Shown here piece by piece: positions 26,874 to 34,568 of a DNA stretch of 64,000 nt. Position numbers and translations under genes: made by a program. Under the pieces are notes generated by a model that was given only the letters and a program-made list of their open reading frames with translations, was not told the origin of the DNA and did no database searches. The stretch lies in the NCBI RefSeq assembly GCF_002931075.1, contig NZ_PSTQ01000016.1, positions 18,238-82,237 on the forward strand. The letters are read 5' to 3'. Numbering within the stretch: position 1 is the stretch's first letter; the number at the start of each line of letters is the position of its first letter. The stretch comes from Pseudoclavibacter sp. AY1F1. GTDB taxonomy: Bacteria > Actinomycetota > Actinomycetes > Actinomycetales > Microbacteriaceae.

Positions 26874-27272
26874 CTAGCTGGCCGTTGCGGCCTCGGGCGC
26901 CGCGGTCGGCGTGCGCTGAAGGGCCGCGCGCAGGAGGTCAGCGTCGCGTGCGTCGAGGTTGCCGGCGAACTTGAGCAGGGCCGCCTCGCGGCCGTCGATC
27001 GTCTTGAGGGCATTGAGCATCGCCCTCGAGGCGTGCTCGGCCTCGGTCTGCGTCGCGGCGAAGCGGATGCCACGTTGCTCGTGACCGACGCGGGTCACGT
27101 CGCCCTTCGCACGGAGCCGATCGAGCGCCGTGAGGATGGTCGTGGATGCGGGGACCCGCCCGGGGAAGCGGTCCTGGATCTCGCGCGCGGTGAGGGGCTC
27201 GTCTGTGGCCCACAGGAGCCGCAGCACGACGAGTTCGAGCTCACCCCGTGCTCGAGTGCGAGTTCCTGGCAT
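26874..27272 (-). CDS. BlaI/MecI/CopY family repressor
   Basis: Penicillinase-repressor family regulator, 132 aa. Winged helix: LELVVLRLLWATDEPLTAREIQDRF, then STTILTALDRLRAKGDVTRVGHEQRGIRFAATQTEAEH, and a C-terminal dimerisation helix region rich in leucine. ATG at 27272. It heads a two-gene operon with the M56 protease. A perfect TACA/TGTA-type palindrome at 27375-27389 in its upstream region is a good autoregulatory site. Confidence 0.92.
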   Translation of the reverse strand: MPGTRTRARGELELVVLRLLWATDEPLTAREIQDRFPGRVPASTTILTALDRLRAKGDVTRVGHEQRGIRFAATQTEAEHASRAMLNALKTIDGREAALLKFAGNLDARDADLLRAALQRTPTAAPEAATAS

Positions 27273-27374
27273 TGTGTTGCTCCAATTCTTGTCGCGGAAA
27301 TGCCGTGGGGAACGTCACCCAGACAACCGCGTACACCCAGGCTATCAAGCCCTGGGCCGTGTCGCGCGGCTCGC

Positions 27375-27389
27375 TCTACAGTTTGTAGA
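27375..27389. promoter_or_regulatory. BlaI/CopY-type operator palindrome
   Basis: TCTACA-GTT-TGTAGA, a perfect 6-bp inverted repeat with 3-nt spacer containing the TACA/TGTA half-sites typical of this repressor family. It lies between the divergent blaI (start 27272) and ykoE (start 27450), closer to ykoE. Confidence 0.65.
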
Positions 27390-27410
27390 CTTATGTCAGC
27401 CCGTGACCCC

Positions 27411-27429
27411 AGCGGGACCGTGTCCCGCT
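27411..27429 (+). promoter_or_regulatory. Hairpin in the ykoE leader
   Basis: AGCGGGAC-CGT-GTCCCGCT, perfect 8-bp arms, 20 nt before the ykoE ATG. It is not a TPP riboswitch: the conserved CUGAGA and ACCUGAUC elements are absent. It could be a leader hairpin affecting translation. Confidence 0.35.
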
Positions 27430-27449
27430 GAGGGAAGGCGTGGAGCCCA

Positions 27450-28013
27450 ATGAGAAACGTCAGCACTCGTCTGCTCATGAGCTGTGCCGCCATCGGCGTC
27501 GCCGGCGGCGTGGTGTTCACTGTCAACGCCTACATCGGCGGAGCGGTCTCCAACCTGCTGCCGCTCGTGTACGGCCTCACGATCGGCCTGTACTTCATTC
27601 CGGGCGCGCTCGCGCAGGCGCTGTTCCACCGCCCATGGGTCGGCCTCATCACCTCGGCGCTCGCCGGGCTCGTGGCGAGTCCGTTCCAGCCGATCGCGTT
27701 CGGCGCATTCCTCATCGGCGTCGGAATAGGCGTCCTGCAGGAGCTTCCATTCCTCATCACCCGCTACCGGCGCTGGCCCGTGTGGCTGTTCCTCGTGGGG
27801 TCGCTCTTCGCCGGCCTCATCATGACGGCGGCCGCGTTCCGCATCCTCGGTGGCGGCGAGTACGACCTGATCGGGACCGCCCTCCTGATCGGCAGCTTCT
27901 TCATCTCGCCTCCCTTGTGCACGATGCTCGCCGTGTGGCTCGCGAAGCGGCTCGAGCGGGCGGGCATCGGGCGCGACCTGCGCCTCGCGGAAGACCGCAG
28001 AGCGCCTAGGTGA
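27450..28013 (+). CDS. ykoE: ECF transporter S component, YkoE family
   Basis: Substrate-binding membrane subunit of an energy-coupling-factor transporter, 187 aa, about six hydrophobic segments. The stretch VFTVNAYIGGAVSNLLPLVYGLTIGLYFIPGALAQALF and later AGLVASPFQPIAFGAFLIG match YkoE, the thiamine/hydroxymethylpyrimidine-type component. ATG at 27450 after GGAAGG. It overlaps the ATPase gene by 4 nt (GTGA). With ykoD and ykoC it makes a complete dedicated transporter. Substrate assignment comes from family knowledge; no TPP riboswitch is visible upstream. Confidence 0.85.
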   Translation: MRNVSTRLLMSCAAIGVAGGVVFTVNAYIGGAVSNLLPLVYGLTIGLYFIPGALAQALFHRPWVGLITSALAGLVASPFQPIAFGAFLIGVGIGVLQELPFLITRYRRWPVWLFLVGSLFAGLIMTAAAFRILGGGEYDLIGTALLIGSFFISPPLCTMLAVWLAKRLERAGIGRDLRLAEDRRAPR

Positions 28014-29869
28014 CGTGCCCGCTCCTGCGGGTCGAGCACCTCTCCGTCACCCACTTCGACGCCGCAGCCCCGCGCCCGGATGATGTCTCGTTCACGATCT
28101 CGCGCGGCGAGGCGGTGCTCCTTCTCGGCCCTTCCGGGTGTGGGAAGTCGACCCTCGCCAGGGCACTGAACGGGCTCATCCCGCAGTCGCTCGGGGCAGA
28201 CATGACCGGGCAAGTGCTGCTCGCCGACGAACGGGCCGGGGACGAAGATACCGTCGAATGGAGCGATGTCGCCGAGCTCGGTGTCGCGGCCGCGAGCCAG
28301 CACGTCGCGATGGTGTTCCAGGATGCCGACGCCCAGATCGTCACGGGGCAGGTCTTCGACGAGGTCGCCTTCGGCCCCGAGAACCTGCGCCTGCCCGTCG
28401 AAGAGATCGAGGCCCGCGTCGAAGCATCGCTGGCCCAGCTTGGCCTCTGGGCGCGACGCGACGACTCCCCCGAGGTGCTCTCCGGCGGGGGCAGGCAGCG
28501 GCTCGCCATCGCGAGCGCTCTTGCGATGGGCTCCCGATTGCTTGTCCTCGACGAGCCGACGGCGAACCTCGACCAGGCGGCGAAGCACGCCATCTACCTG
28601 GCACTCGGCGAGCTCGTACGCGAGGGAACACACGGGCTCCTCCTCATTGAGCACGACCTCGATGAGGCACTCACGATCGCAACGCGCGTCATCGTCCTCG
28701 ATTCCGCCGGCCGACTCGTGCTCGATGGCACGCCCCGCGAGGTCTTCGGGCAGCACGCAGGCACACTCCGCGAGCTCGGCGTCTGGTTCCCAGTCGCGCA
28801 CGAGGCCGCGGCGCTCATCGCCGACAGCGGCTGGAACCTCGGGGAGGGCCCGCTGCCCTTGCTCGGACGCGAGCTCGTGCAGCGACTGGAGCACACGCGC
28901 AGGCCGTCCCCGGCCGATCTGGGCAGCAGCCTCCAGCAAACTTCGGTGACAACTCGCGCCGAACCGGCCGCGCACTCCCCTGCACCTCCCGAAACGTCAC
29001 CGAAATTCGTCACACCTCCCGAGGGCACCGGGGCGCAACGGCCCGCGTCCCGCCTCGAGGTACGCGAGCTCACCGTCATTCGTGGCGGCACGCGGGTGCT
29101 CGGCCCGGCCTCGCTGAGCATCCACCCCGGCACCATCACGGCAGCCGTCGGGCACAACGGGGCGGGAAAGTCGACGCTGCTGCAGGCTCTGGCGGGCGTG
29201 CGCCGGGTTCCGCGCGGCCGCGTTCTCCTCGACGGGCAGGACATCTCACAAATGCGGGCCGGCGCTCTCCGCGCCCGTGTCGGCTACGTCTTCCAGAACC
29301 CTGAACACCAGTTCCTCACGCACACCGTGCGCGACGAGCTCGCGTTCGAGATCGGGCGAGGGAGGGCGGATGCACGGGGCCGCGTCGACGAGATGCTCGA
29401 ACGCTTCGGGCTGGCAGAGCATGCCGACCGCCACCCGTTCCTCCTCTCCGGCGGGCAGAAGAGGAGGCTCACGGTCGCGGCGGCCCTCCTCGACGGGGCC
29501 GACGTGCTGGTGCTCGACGAGCCCACTTTCGGTCAGGACAAGGCGCGTGCTGACGAGCTGATCGCCCTGCTCAGGGAGCTCCACGGAGAAGGCGCCACGC
29601 TTGTGCTCGCAACGCACGACCTCCAACTGGTGACGGAGCTCGCCACGCATCTCCTGGTTCTCGAGGGTGGCACTGTCGCCGCACACGGCGAGGTCGGCGA
29701 CGTCGTGTCCTCGGGTGTGCTTGAGGCCGCGGGTCTCGGCCTGCCTCCGCTCGCCCGGGCGCTCGCCGAAGTGCGCAGTCACCCCTGGCTGCGAGGCATC
29801 ACCTCGATGTCGAGCCTCCAGGCTGAGCTTGCGCGCCAGTCCCCGAGCACTGTGAGCGGCGCATCGTGA
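28010..29869 (+). CDS. ykoD: ECF transporter tandem ATPase (YkoD), with palindromic insertion in the linker
   Basis: Two fused ABC ATPase domains, 619 aa, serving as A1 and A2 subunits. Domain 1 has Walker A GPSGCGKST (40-48) and signature LSGGGRQRLAIASA; domain 2 has GHNGAGKST (about 381-389), Q-loop FQNPEHQFLT and signature LSGGQKRRLTVAAA. The linker (about 300-345) is Pro/Thr/Ala-rich, and its DNA at 28937-29008 is a long imperfect palindrome of the same family as intergenic elements elsewhere in the window. GTG start overlaps the ykoE stop, and its own stop overlaps the ykoC start. Energises import of the thiamine precursor. Confidence 0.92.
   Translation: MTCPLLRVEHLSVTHFDAAAPRPDDVSFTISRGEAVLLLGPSGCGKSTLARALNGLIPQSLGADMTGQVLLADERAGDEDTVEWSDVAELGVAAASQHVAMVFQDADAQIVTGQVFDEVAFGPENLRLPVEEIEARVEASLAQLGLWARRDDSPEVLSGGGRQRLAIASALAMGSRLLVLDEPTANLDQAAKHAIYLALGELVREGTHGLLLIEHDLDEALTIATRVIVLDSAGRLVLDGTPREVFGQHAGTLRELGVWFPVAHEAAALIADSGWNLGEGPLPLLGRELVQRLEHTRRPSPADLGSSLQQTSVTTRAEPAAHSPAPPETSPKFVTPPEGTGAQRPASRLEVRELTVIRGGTRVLGPASLSIHPGTITAAVGHNGAGKSTLLQALAGVRRVPRGRVLLDGQDISQMRAGALRARVGYVFQNPEHQFLTHTVRDELAFEIGRGRADARGRVDEMLERFGLAEHADRHPFLLSGGQKRRLTVAAALLDGADVLVLDEPTFGQDKARADELIALLRELHGEGATLVLATHDLQLVTELATHLLVLEGGTVAAHGEVGDVVSSGVLEAAGLGLPPLARALAEVRSHPWLRGITSMSSLQAELARQSPSTVSGAS
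28937..29008. repeat. AACTTCGGTGAC palindromic element inside ykoD
   Basis: Left arm 28938-28950 and right arm 28996-29008 form an imperfect inverted repeat (11 of 13 pairs). The 20 nt at 28937-28956 match the reverse complement of 63825-63844 at 19 of 20 positions. It is read through in frame and encodes part of the inter-ATPase linker. Confidence 0.7.
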
Positions 29870-30732
29870 GCGCAGGCAACGCGCTCGTCTCGCGCCCCAG
29901 CGTCGCGCGCTCGCGCGCCGATCGCCTGCCGTGGCTGCACCGTCGAACGCCACTCGTCAAGATCGCCGCGACGCTGCCAGCAATCGTCGCGATGTTCGTG
30001 GTGCGCGACGCTTTCAGCCCGGCGCTGCTCATCGTGCTCTGCTGCCTCGCGATCCTCAGCGGCGTGCGCGTGTCTGCGCGAAGCATCCTCGTGCTGATCT
30101 TGGGAGTACCGGCCGTGCTGGCGGTCCTCTCGGTGACCCTCGGCATCTGGGTCGATCCGAAGGTGGCCGATGAGACGTCGAGCGCCGCTCCCTTGCTCGC
30201 CGCCCTTGCACTCGACGGAACAGCGACGATCTTCGACCTCGCCGGGCGACCGTTCACCGTGGCCGCGTGGGCGACTGGCCTGGGCACAGCGCTCAGGCTC
30301 GTCGCCATCGTGCTGCTCTCCCTGGTCGGGGGCATCGCGACGGCAGGAGACGACTTCGTCCGCTCCCTGGTGCAGCACCTGCGCGTGCCGTATCGCTTCG
30401 GCTACGCGGCGATGGCGGCGTTCAGGTTCGTGCCCAGGTTCCGGTCGGAACTCGAGGTGATCCGCGCCGCCCGCCGGGTGCGAGGCATTGACCGCGGGCG
30501 AGGTCCCCTCGCGTGGCTGCGCGCGCAGCTCGACGTCGCGATCCCACTGCTCGCGGGGGCACTCCGGCATGCCGACCGCGTCGCACTGTCGATGGATGCA
30601 CGCGCTTTCGGCTTCGCCCCGACGCGCACCGAGCGCCACATCCTCCAGACGGACACCGCCGATTGGGTGCTCGTCGCCACCTCCTGGGCCGCAACCGCCG
30701 CCGCGCTGCTCGCGCCGAGCATCTTGCGCTGA
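29866..30732 (+). CDS. ykoC: ECF transporter T component (YkoC)
   Basis: Transmembrane coupling subunit of the ECF transporter, 288 aa. Four to five hydrophobic helices in the first 150 residues and near the C-terminus, and the family motif with Ala-Arg in FRSELEVIRAARRVRGIDRG (about 190-208), which contacts the ATPase grooves. GTG at 29866 overlaps the ykoD stop (GTGA). Completes the ykoEDC operon; hairpins follow downstream. Confidence 0.9.
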   Translation: MSAGNALVSRPSVARSRADRLPWLHRRTPLVKIAATLPAIVAMFVVRDAFSPALLIVLCCLAILSGVRVSARSILVLILGVPAVLAVLSVTLGIWVDPKVADETSSAAPLLAALALDGTATIFDLAGRPFTVAAWATGLGTALRLVAIVLLSLVGGIATAGDDFVRSLVQHLRVPYRFGYAAMAAFRFVPRFRSELEVIRAARRVRGIDRGRGPLAWLRAQLDVAIPLLAGALRHADRVALSMDARAFGFAPTRTERHILQTDTADWVLVATSWAATAAALLAPSILR

Positions 30733-30838
30733 CGCCGCCGGCATCTCACCTCTGCCCGAGCCATCGCGGCCCGTCCGGGCGAACGCGGTTGTCCGCCTGA
30801 ACCACCTCGCTCGCCCGGCGAAGACTTTCCCACCCAAG

Positions 30839-30887
30839 TCTCGGGATGGGCTCCGCATCTCCGGATGGGTTGCACGGCATCCCGAGA
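30839..30887 (+). terminator. Hairpin downstream of ykoC
   Basis: Perfect 10-bp arms 30839-30848 and 30878-30887 with a 29-nt loop, about 105 nt after the ykoC stop. Long loop, so modest confidence. Confidence 0.4.
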
Positions 30888-30918
30888 CGAGAACCCCATC
30901 CCGAGGTCAAGGCGCGGG

Positions 30919-30952
30919 CGGCTCGGTCGCAGCACGCGGAGCGACCGAGCCG
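30919..30952. terminator. 12-bp hairpin between ykoEDC and a small convergent gene
   Basis: Perfect 12-bp GC-rich arms 30919-30930 and 30941-30952 with a 10-nt loop, 9 nt before the stop of the convergent small gene at 30961. Probably ends that transcript and that of ykoEDC. Confidence 0.55.
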
Positions 30953-30960
30953 CTGTGCGA

Positions 30961-31296
30961 CTACTCGCTGGTGTTCTGCCCGAAGTTGCTCTCGGCGACG
31001 CCCCACTCGTCGGGGCCAGTCGCGAAGCGCTTGTCGTGCTTCTCAGCCTGCTCGACTTCGGCCTCGAGCTCCTCCGGGGTGTCGACGTGTTCCGGCTCGA
31101 AGAGGGAGCCCGCGGCCGGGAAGAGGTTGCCGTCGCCGTTCGCACGCTCATTGGCGAGCTGCTCGGTGCTGATGCGCGCCGCGCTTGCCTGGCCGGCGCT
31201 TTCCCCACCGGAACCTTCACCGCTCGCCACGACGTCTTCGCCCGCGCTTGCCTGGTCTGCCCGCGCCTGCGGGTCGTTCGCCTGCTGTTCGCTCAT
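30961..31296 (-). CDS. Small acidic hypothetical protein
   Basis: 111 aa, no family recognised. The first ~45 residues are Ala/Gly/Ser/Glu-rich and probably disordered; the C-terminal part is better ordered and strongly acidic (VDTPEELEAEVEQAEKH, then ATGPDEWGVAESNFGQNTSE). ATG at 31296. It has no signal peptide or membrane segment. It stands between two hairpins, so it is probably monocistronic. Confidence 0.6.
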   Translation of the reverse strand: MSEQQANDPQARADQASAGEDVVASGEGSGGESAGQASAARISTEQLANERANGDGNLFPAAGSLFEPEHVDTPEELEAEVEQAEKHDKRFATGPDEWGVAESNFGQNTSE

Positions 31297-31349
31297 GCGC
31301 GCAACGCTACGCCGCCATCATCAACGTTCCGGGTGCGCGCGAGATGAGA

Positions 31350-31391
31350 GATGCCCCTCGGGACGGAGTCTTCTCCGTTCCGAGGGGCATC
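31350..31391 (-). terminator. 19-bp terminator of the DEAD-box helicase gene
   Basis: Arms 31350-31368 and 31373-31391 pair over 19 bp with a single G-T wobble and a TCTT loop. It lies 24 nt beyond the helicase stop at 31416 in the minus direction. Confidence 0.75.
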
Positions 31392-31415
31392 AGCAGCCCA
31401 ACTCGCGCTGGGTGC

Positions 31416-33605
31416 TTAGTCCACGTACGCCATGAACGCGTCGAGTTCGGCGCCGCCAGGCCGCGCCGGGATCATGGGCGCTTCGATCTCAGCGCGCTCC
31501 AGCAGCTCCGACATCCGGCGACGCCGCTGCTTCGGGATGACGGTGACGACGGTGCCGCGCTGACCTGCACGGCCCGTACGGCCCGAGCGGTGCAGGTACG
31601 ACTTGTACTCCTCGGGCATGTCCGACTGGATGACGAGCCGGATGTCGTCGACGTGGATGCCGCGTGCCGCGACGTCGGTTGCGACAAGCACGTTGACCTT
31701 GCCGCTCGTGAGCAGTCGCAGGTTGTGCGTGCGACGCCCCTGGGTGAGATCACCGTGGAGGGCAGCGGCAGGGACGCCAGCCATCGACAGCTCCGTTGCG
31801 AGGCCTTCCGCGGCGACGCGGGTCTTCGTGAAGATGAGCACACGCCCACCCGACCCTGCGAGCTGCTCGATGACGGCGCGCTTGTCGTCGCGCTCGACGA
31901 CGAGGACGCTGTGGTCGATGTCGGTGTGCTGCTCTTCCTCGCCTGCGACCTCGTGCACGGAAGGCTTCTTGAGGAACTCCGTCACGAGTCGCTGCACGGC
32001 CGCGTCGAGCGTTGCCGAGAACAGCAGTCGCTGTCCGCCGGGCATCGTCATGCGAAGGATGCGCTGCACGGGCTCCAGGAAGCCGAGGTCGCACATCTGG
32101 TCGGCCTCGTCGAGCACCGTGATCTCAACCTGGTCGAGGCGCAGGAAACCCTGACGCTCGAGGTCTTCGATGCGACCTGGCGTGCCGATGACGATGTCGA
32201 CGCCGCGGCCGAGGGCAGTGACCTGCCGCTGCTGGGGCACGCCGCCGTACACCTGCGTCGTGAAGAGACCGACGCTGCGGGCGATCGGCTGGATGGTGCG
32301 GTCGATCTGCAGGGCGAGCTCGCGGGTCGGCGCGACGATGAGGGCGCGGGGTGCGCGCCCGATCTTGCGCTTGCTGGCGTCGGCGTCCCGGCCGCGGGCG
32401 ACGCTGAGTCGCTGCACGAGGGCTGCACCGAACGCGATGGTCTTGCCGCTGCCCGTGCGGCCGCGGCCGAGGACGTCGCGACCCTGGATCGCATCCGGAA
32501 TCGTCGATGCCTGGATGGGGAAGGGGCTCGGTGCTCCGAGCTCGGCCAGTGCGTCGACGATGTTGGCGCTGAGGCCGAGGTCGCCGAAGCTCAGGCCGTC
32601 AGCGTTCTTGGCTCCGACCGCTGTCGGGGCGAGGCGCTCGAGCACACGGTCCTCGTCGTGGGATGGCGCGCGGCCTGCAGCCGACTGGCTGTGGCTGCGG
32701 TAGTCCTGGATGGCCCCGCGCTGCGGCTGGTTCGCGCCGCGCGCCGTCGGGTCGAAATGTTTGGCACTGCGGTCGCCGCGGGATCCCGCGGCCGGCTGGC
32801 GGCCGTGCGACTGACGCAGTGCGTCGTGGTGATGACGGTCGATGCGCTCGTTGCGGTCGGAGAACTGGCCGTCGCGTCCGCGTGCGCCGCCACGAGTTGG
32901 GGCTGCACCGCCGCGCGTTGGGGCGCCTCGGCGAGTGCTGTACCGGTCGTCGCCGCGTGGGCGGCTCTGGTCGGAGCTGCGCGAGCTGTCGCGGCCCCTG
33001 TCGAAGGAGTCGGCACGCCCGCCGGCATCGTAGCCACCGCGGCGGTCGTCGCCTCGGCGGTCCTCACCCCGGTCGCGGTAGCCCCCGCGGCTGTCGTCGC
33101 CACCCGTGTTGCGGCCACCACTGCGCCTGTCATCGCCGGCAGCGGGGCGCGAGCCTGAGCCGTAGCCACCGCGGCGGTCGTCGCTGCGTCCGCCGTAGCC
33201 ACCGCGCCGCTCGTCACCTCCGGAACGTGCGCCGCTGCGGCGGTCGTCGCCGCCCTGGTAGGCGCGGCGCTCGTCGCTGCGTCCGGCGTAGCCACCGCGC
33301 CGCTCGTCGCCACCGGCGCGCGCGCCGCTGGAATAACCGCCGCGGCGGTCGTCGCCTCGGTTCGTGCCGCGCTCGCCGCCGCCGCCGGCCGAGCCGGAGC
33401 CGCGACGGTCGTCGCGCCCGCCGTAGCTGCCGCGACGCTCGTCGCCTGCTGCTCCGTCGCGGCGGTTCTCAGTCGCCCAGCGCGGGTTGCCGTTGGCACC
33501 TGCGCCACCGCCCGCCCGAGCGGGTCGCTCGCCTCGGCCCGAGGAATCCTTGGGGATGTAGTTGCTTGCGGGCTTGAACCCGCCCTTTGCTTTGCGTTTC
33601 GGCAT
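31416..33605 (-). CDS. DEAD-box RNA helicase with long Arg/Gly/Asp-rich N-terminal region
   Basis: 729 aa. Residues 1 to about 320 are low complexity, built from DDRRGGY/DERRGGY-like repeats with many RGG triplets. The helicase core follows: Q-motif region FPIQASTIPDAI, motif I GRTGSGKT, Ia PTRELALQI, II LDEADQM, III FSATLDA, and VI HRSGRTGRAGQRG. Bacterial DEAD helicases usually carry an RGG or basic tail at the C-terminus, so a 320-residue N-terminal tract is unusual. Likely roles are RNA remodelling or cold/ribosome functions, and such a tail could drive RNA binding or condensate formation (inference). ATG at 33605. Confidence 0.9.
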   Translation of the reverse strand: MPKRKAKGGFKPASNYIPKDSSGRGERPARAGGGAGANGNPRWATENRRDGAAGDERRGSYGGRDDRRGSGSAGGGGERGTNRGDDRRGGYSSGARAGGDERRGGYAGRSDERRAYQGGDDRRSGARSGGDERRGGYGGRSDDRRGGYGSGSRPAAGDDRRSGGRNTGGDDSRGGYRDRGEDRRGDDRRGGYDAGGRADSFDRGRDSSRSSDQSRPRGDDRYSTRRGAPTRGGAAPTRGGARGRDGQFSDRNERIDRHHHDALRQSHGRQPAAGSRGDRSAKHFDPTARGANQPQRGAIQDYRSHSQSAAGRAPSHDEDRVLERLAPTAVGAKNADGLSFGDLGLSANIVDALAELGAPSPFPIQASTIPDAIQGRDVLGRGRTGSGKTIAFGAALVQRLSVARGRDADASKRKIGRAPRALIVAPTRELALQIDRTIQPIARSVGLFTTQVYGGVPQQRQVTALGRGVDIVIGTPGRIEDLERQGFLRLDQVEITVLDEADQMCDLGFLEPVQRILRMTMPGGQRLLFSATLDAAVQRLVTEFLKKPSVHEVAGEEEQHTDIDHSVLVVERDDKRAVIEQLAGSGGRVLIFTKTRVAAEGLATELSMAGVPAAALHGDLTQGRRTHNLRLLTSGKVNVLVATDVAARGIHVDDIRLVIQSDMPEEYKSYLHRSGRTGRAGQRGTVVTVIPKQRRRRMSELLERAEIEAPMIPARPGGAELDAFMAYVD

Positions 33606-33731
33606 GTGTGCCTTCTCTCAGTCCGGCACGCTGCTCACACAAGATTCGGCGCATGCCCAACTTGCCAGGCTAGCTCACGTTGGCTGCCATGACCAGGGCG
33701 GATGCGCCTGCCCTGATCCCCTCAGGAGACC

Positions 33732-33776
33732 GAGGGCGCGCATCCCGGTCTCCCGGAGTTGGGGATGCGCGCCCTC
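33732..33776 (-). terminator. 15-bp hairpin terminating the polysaccharide operon
   Basis: Perfect 15-bp arms 33732-33746 and 33762-33776, 18 nt beyond the stop of the secreted protein gene at 33795. Confidence 0.7.
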
Positions 33777-33794
33777 CCAGTCTCATGGGCGTCG

Positions 33795-34568
33795 CTACTG
33801 CGACGTCGTGACGAGGATCGTCCAAGGCCCGTCAGGCACGTCGGTCTCGTCGACGAAACGCCATGTGACGCCGTCCTCCACACCATTGATGTCAGCGAAC
33901 CCCAGGCACGAGTTGAGCGCGGGCGAGACGTCCATTCCGGCACCCCCGTATCTCTCGTTCTTGGGCCTCGCATCTCCAGTACCGAACACGTACGTGTCGT
34001 CGTCGTACTCGCCGGGACCCGCGTCCTGAATCTGTCCGTAGCAGGTGCGCCCGTCGTGCTCGAGCTGCACCCACCTGTTCTTCATGAGGCTGAACTCAGG
34101 ATCCGTCTTTCCTTGCGAGTAGGCGGGCTCCCCCGACCAGGGGATCATCGATTGGCGCATTCCGGCCGCCCGCTGGTTGTTGACGTCGTCAAACGGGAGG
34201 TCGAGGTAGAAAGGATTTTCCTTGGCGGTTGTCTGCGTGGGAAAGAAGTTGTTCTCAGCAGACCTGGCTTCGGTCTGGCAGACCCCTTCCACGATGACGC
34301 CGTCGCATCCCCCGTAGTTGGCGTACCAGTTGTCGTCGTACGTCGAGAACATCTGGCTGCCGTCAGCGGCGTTCGGATCGAAGACCTCCCCGACCCAGAA
34401 CGTGGTTGCGACGATCTCCGTGTGCCACGGATACGCCTTCTCCATCCCGGCGCCGCGAGCCACCTCCGACTCGGCGCACGCGGCGCTACTCACGAGGAGC
34501 AGCGCCGACGCCAGCACGACGGTGGACCGTGACGGCCGAGGCACCCTTAGAACCACCTTGGCCTGCAT
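33795..34568 (-). CDS. Secreted, probably lipid-anchored double-psi-beta-barrel (expansin/RlpA-like) protein
   Basis: 257 aa from ATG 34568, overlapping the deacetylase stop by 22 nt. The N-terminus is basic then hydrophobic with a possible lipobox SSAAC near residue 30. The mature part shows the pattern of barwin/RlpA-type domains: WVQLEHDGRTCYGQIQDAGPGEYDDD, then GMDVSPALNSCLGF and GVTWRFVD, with paired cysteines. The fold assignment is inference from this pattern. Being last in the polysaccharide operon, it could bind or loosen cell-wall or exopolysaccharide. The open frame runs upstream to 35084, but that part is the antisense of the deacetylase repeats. Confidence 0.7.
   Translation of the reverse strand: MQAKVVLRVPRPSRSTVVLASALLLVSSAACAESEVARGAGMEKAYPWHTEIVATTFWVGEVFDPNAADGSQMFSTYDDNWYANYGGCDGVIVEGVCQTEARSAENNFFPTQTTAKENPFYLDLPFDDVNNQRAAGMRQSMIPWSGEPAYSQGKTDPEFSLMKNRWVQLEHDGRTCYGQIQDAGPGEYDDDTYVFGTGDARPKNERYGGAGMDVSPALNSCLGFADINGVEDGVTWRFVDETDVPDGPWTILVTTSQ

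Noticed and set aside
27273..27449. TPP riboswitch in front of the thiamine-type ykoEDC transporter
   Set aside because: The conserved CUGAGA and ACCUGAUC elements are not present; only a short 8-bp hairpin is seen.
32591..33577. Two ~305-aa Ala- or Arg-rich open frames overlapping the helicase
   Set aside because: They are alternative-frame readings of the repetitive GC-rich helicase N-terminus with no start signals or family features.
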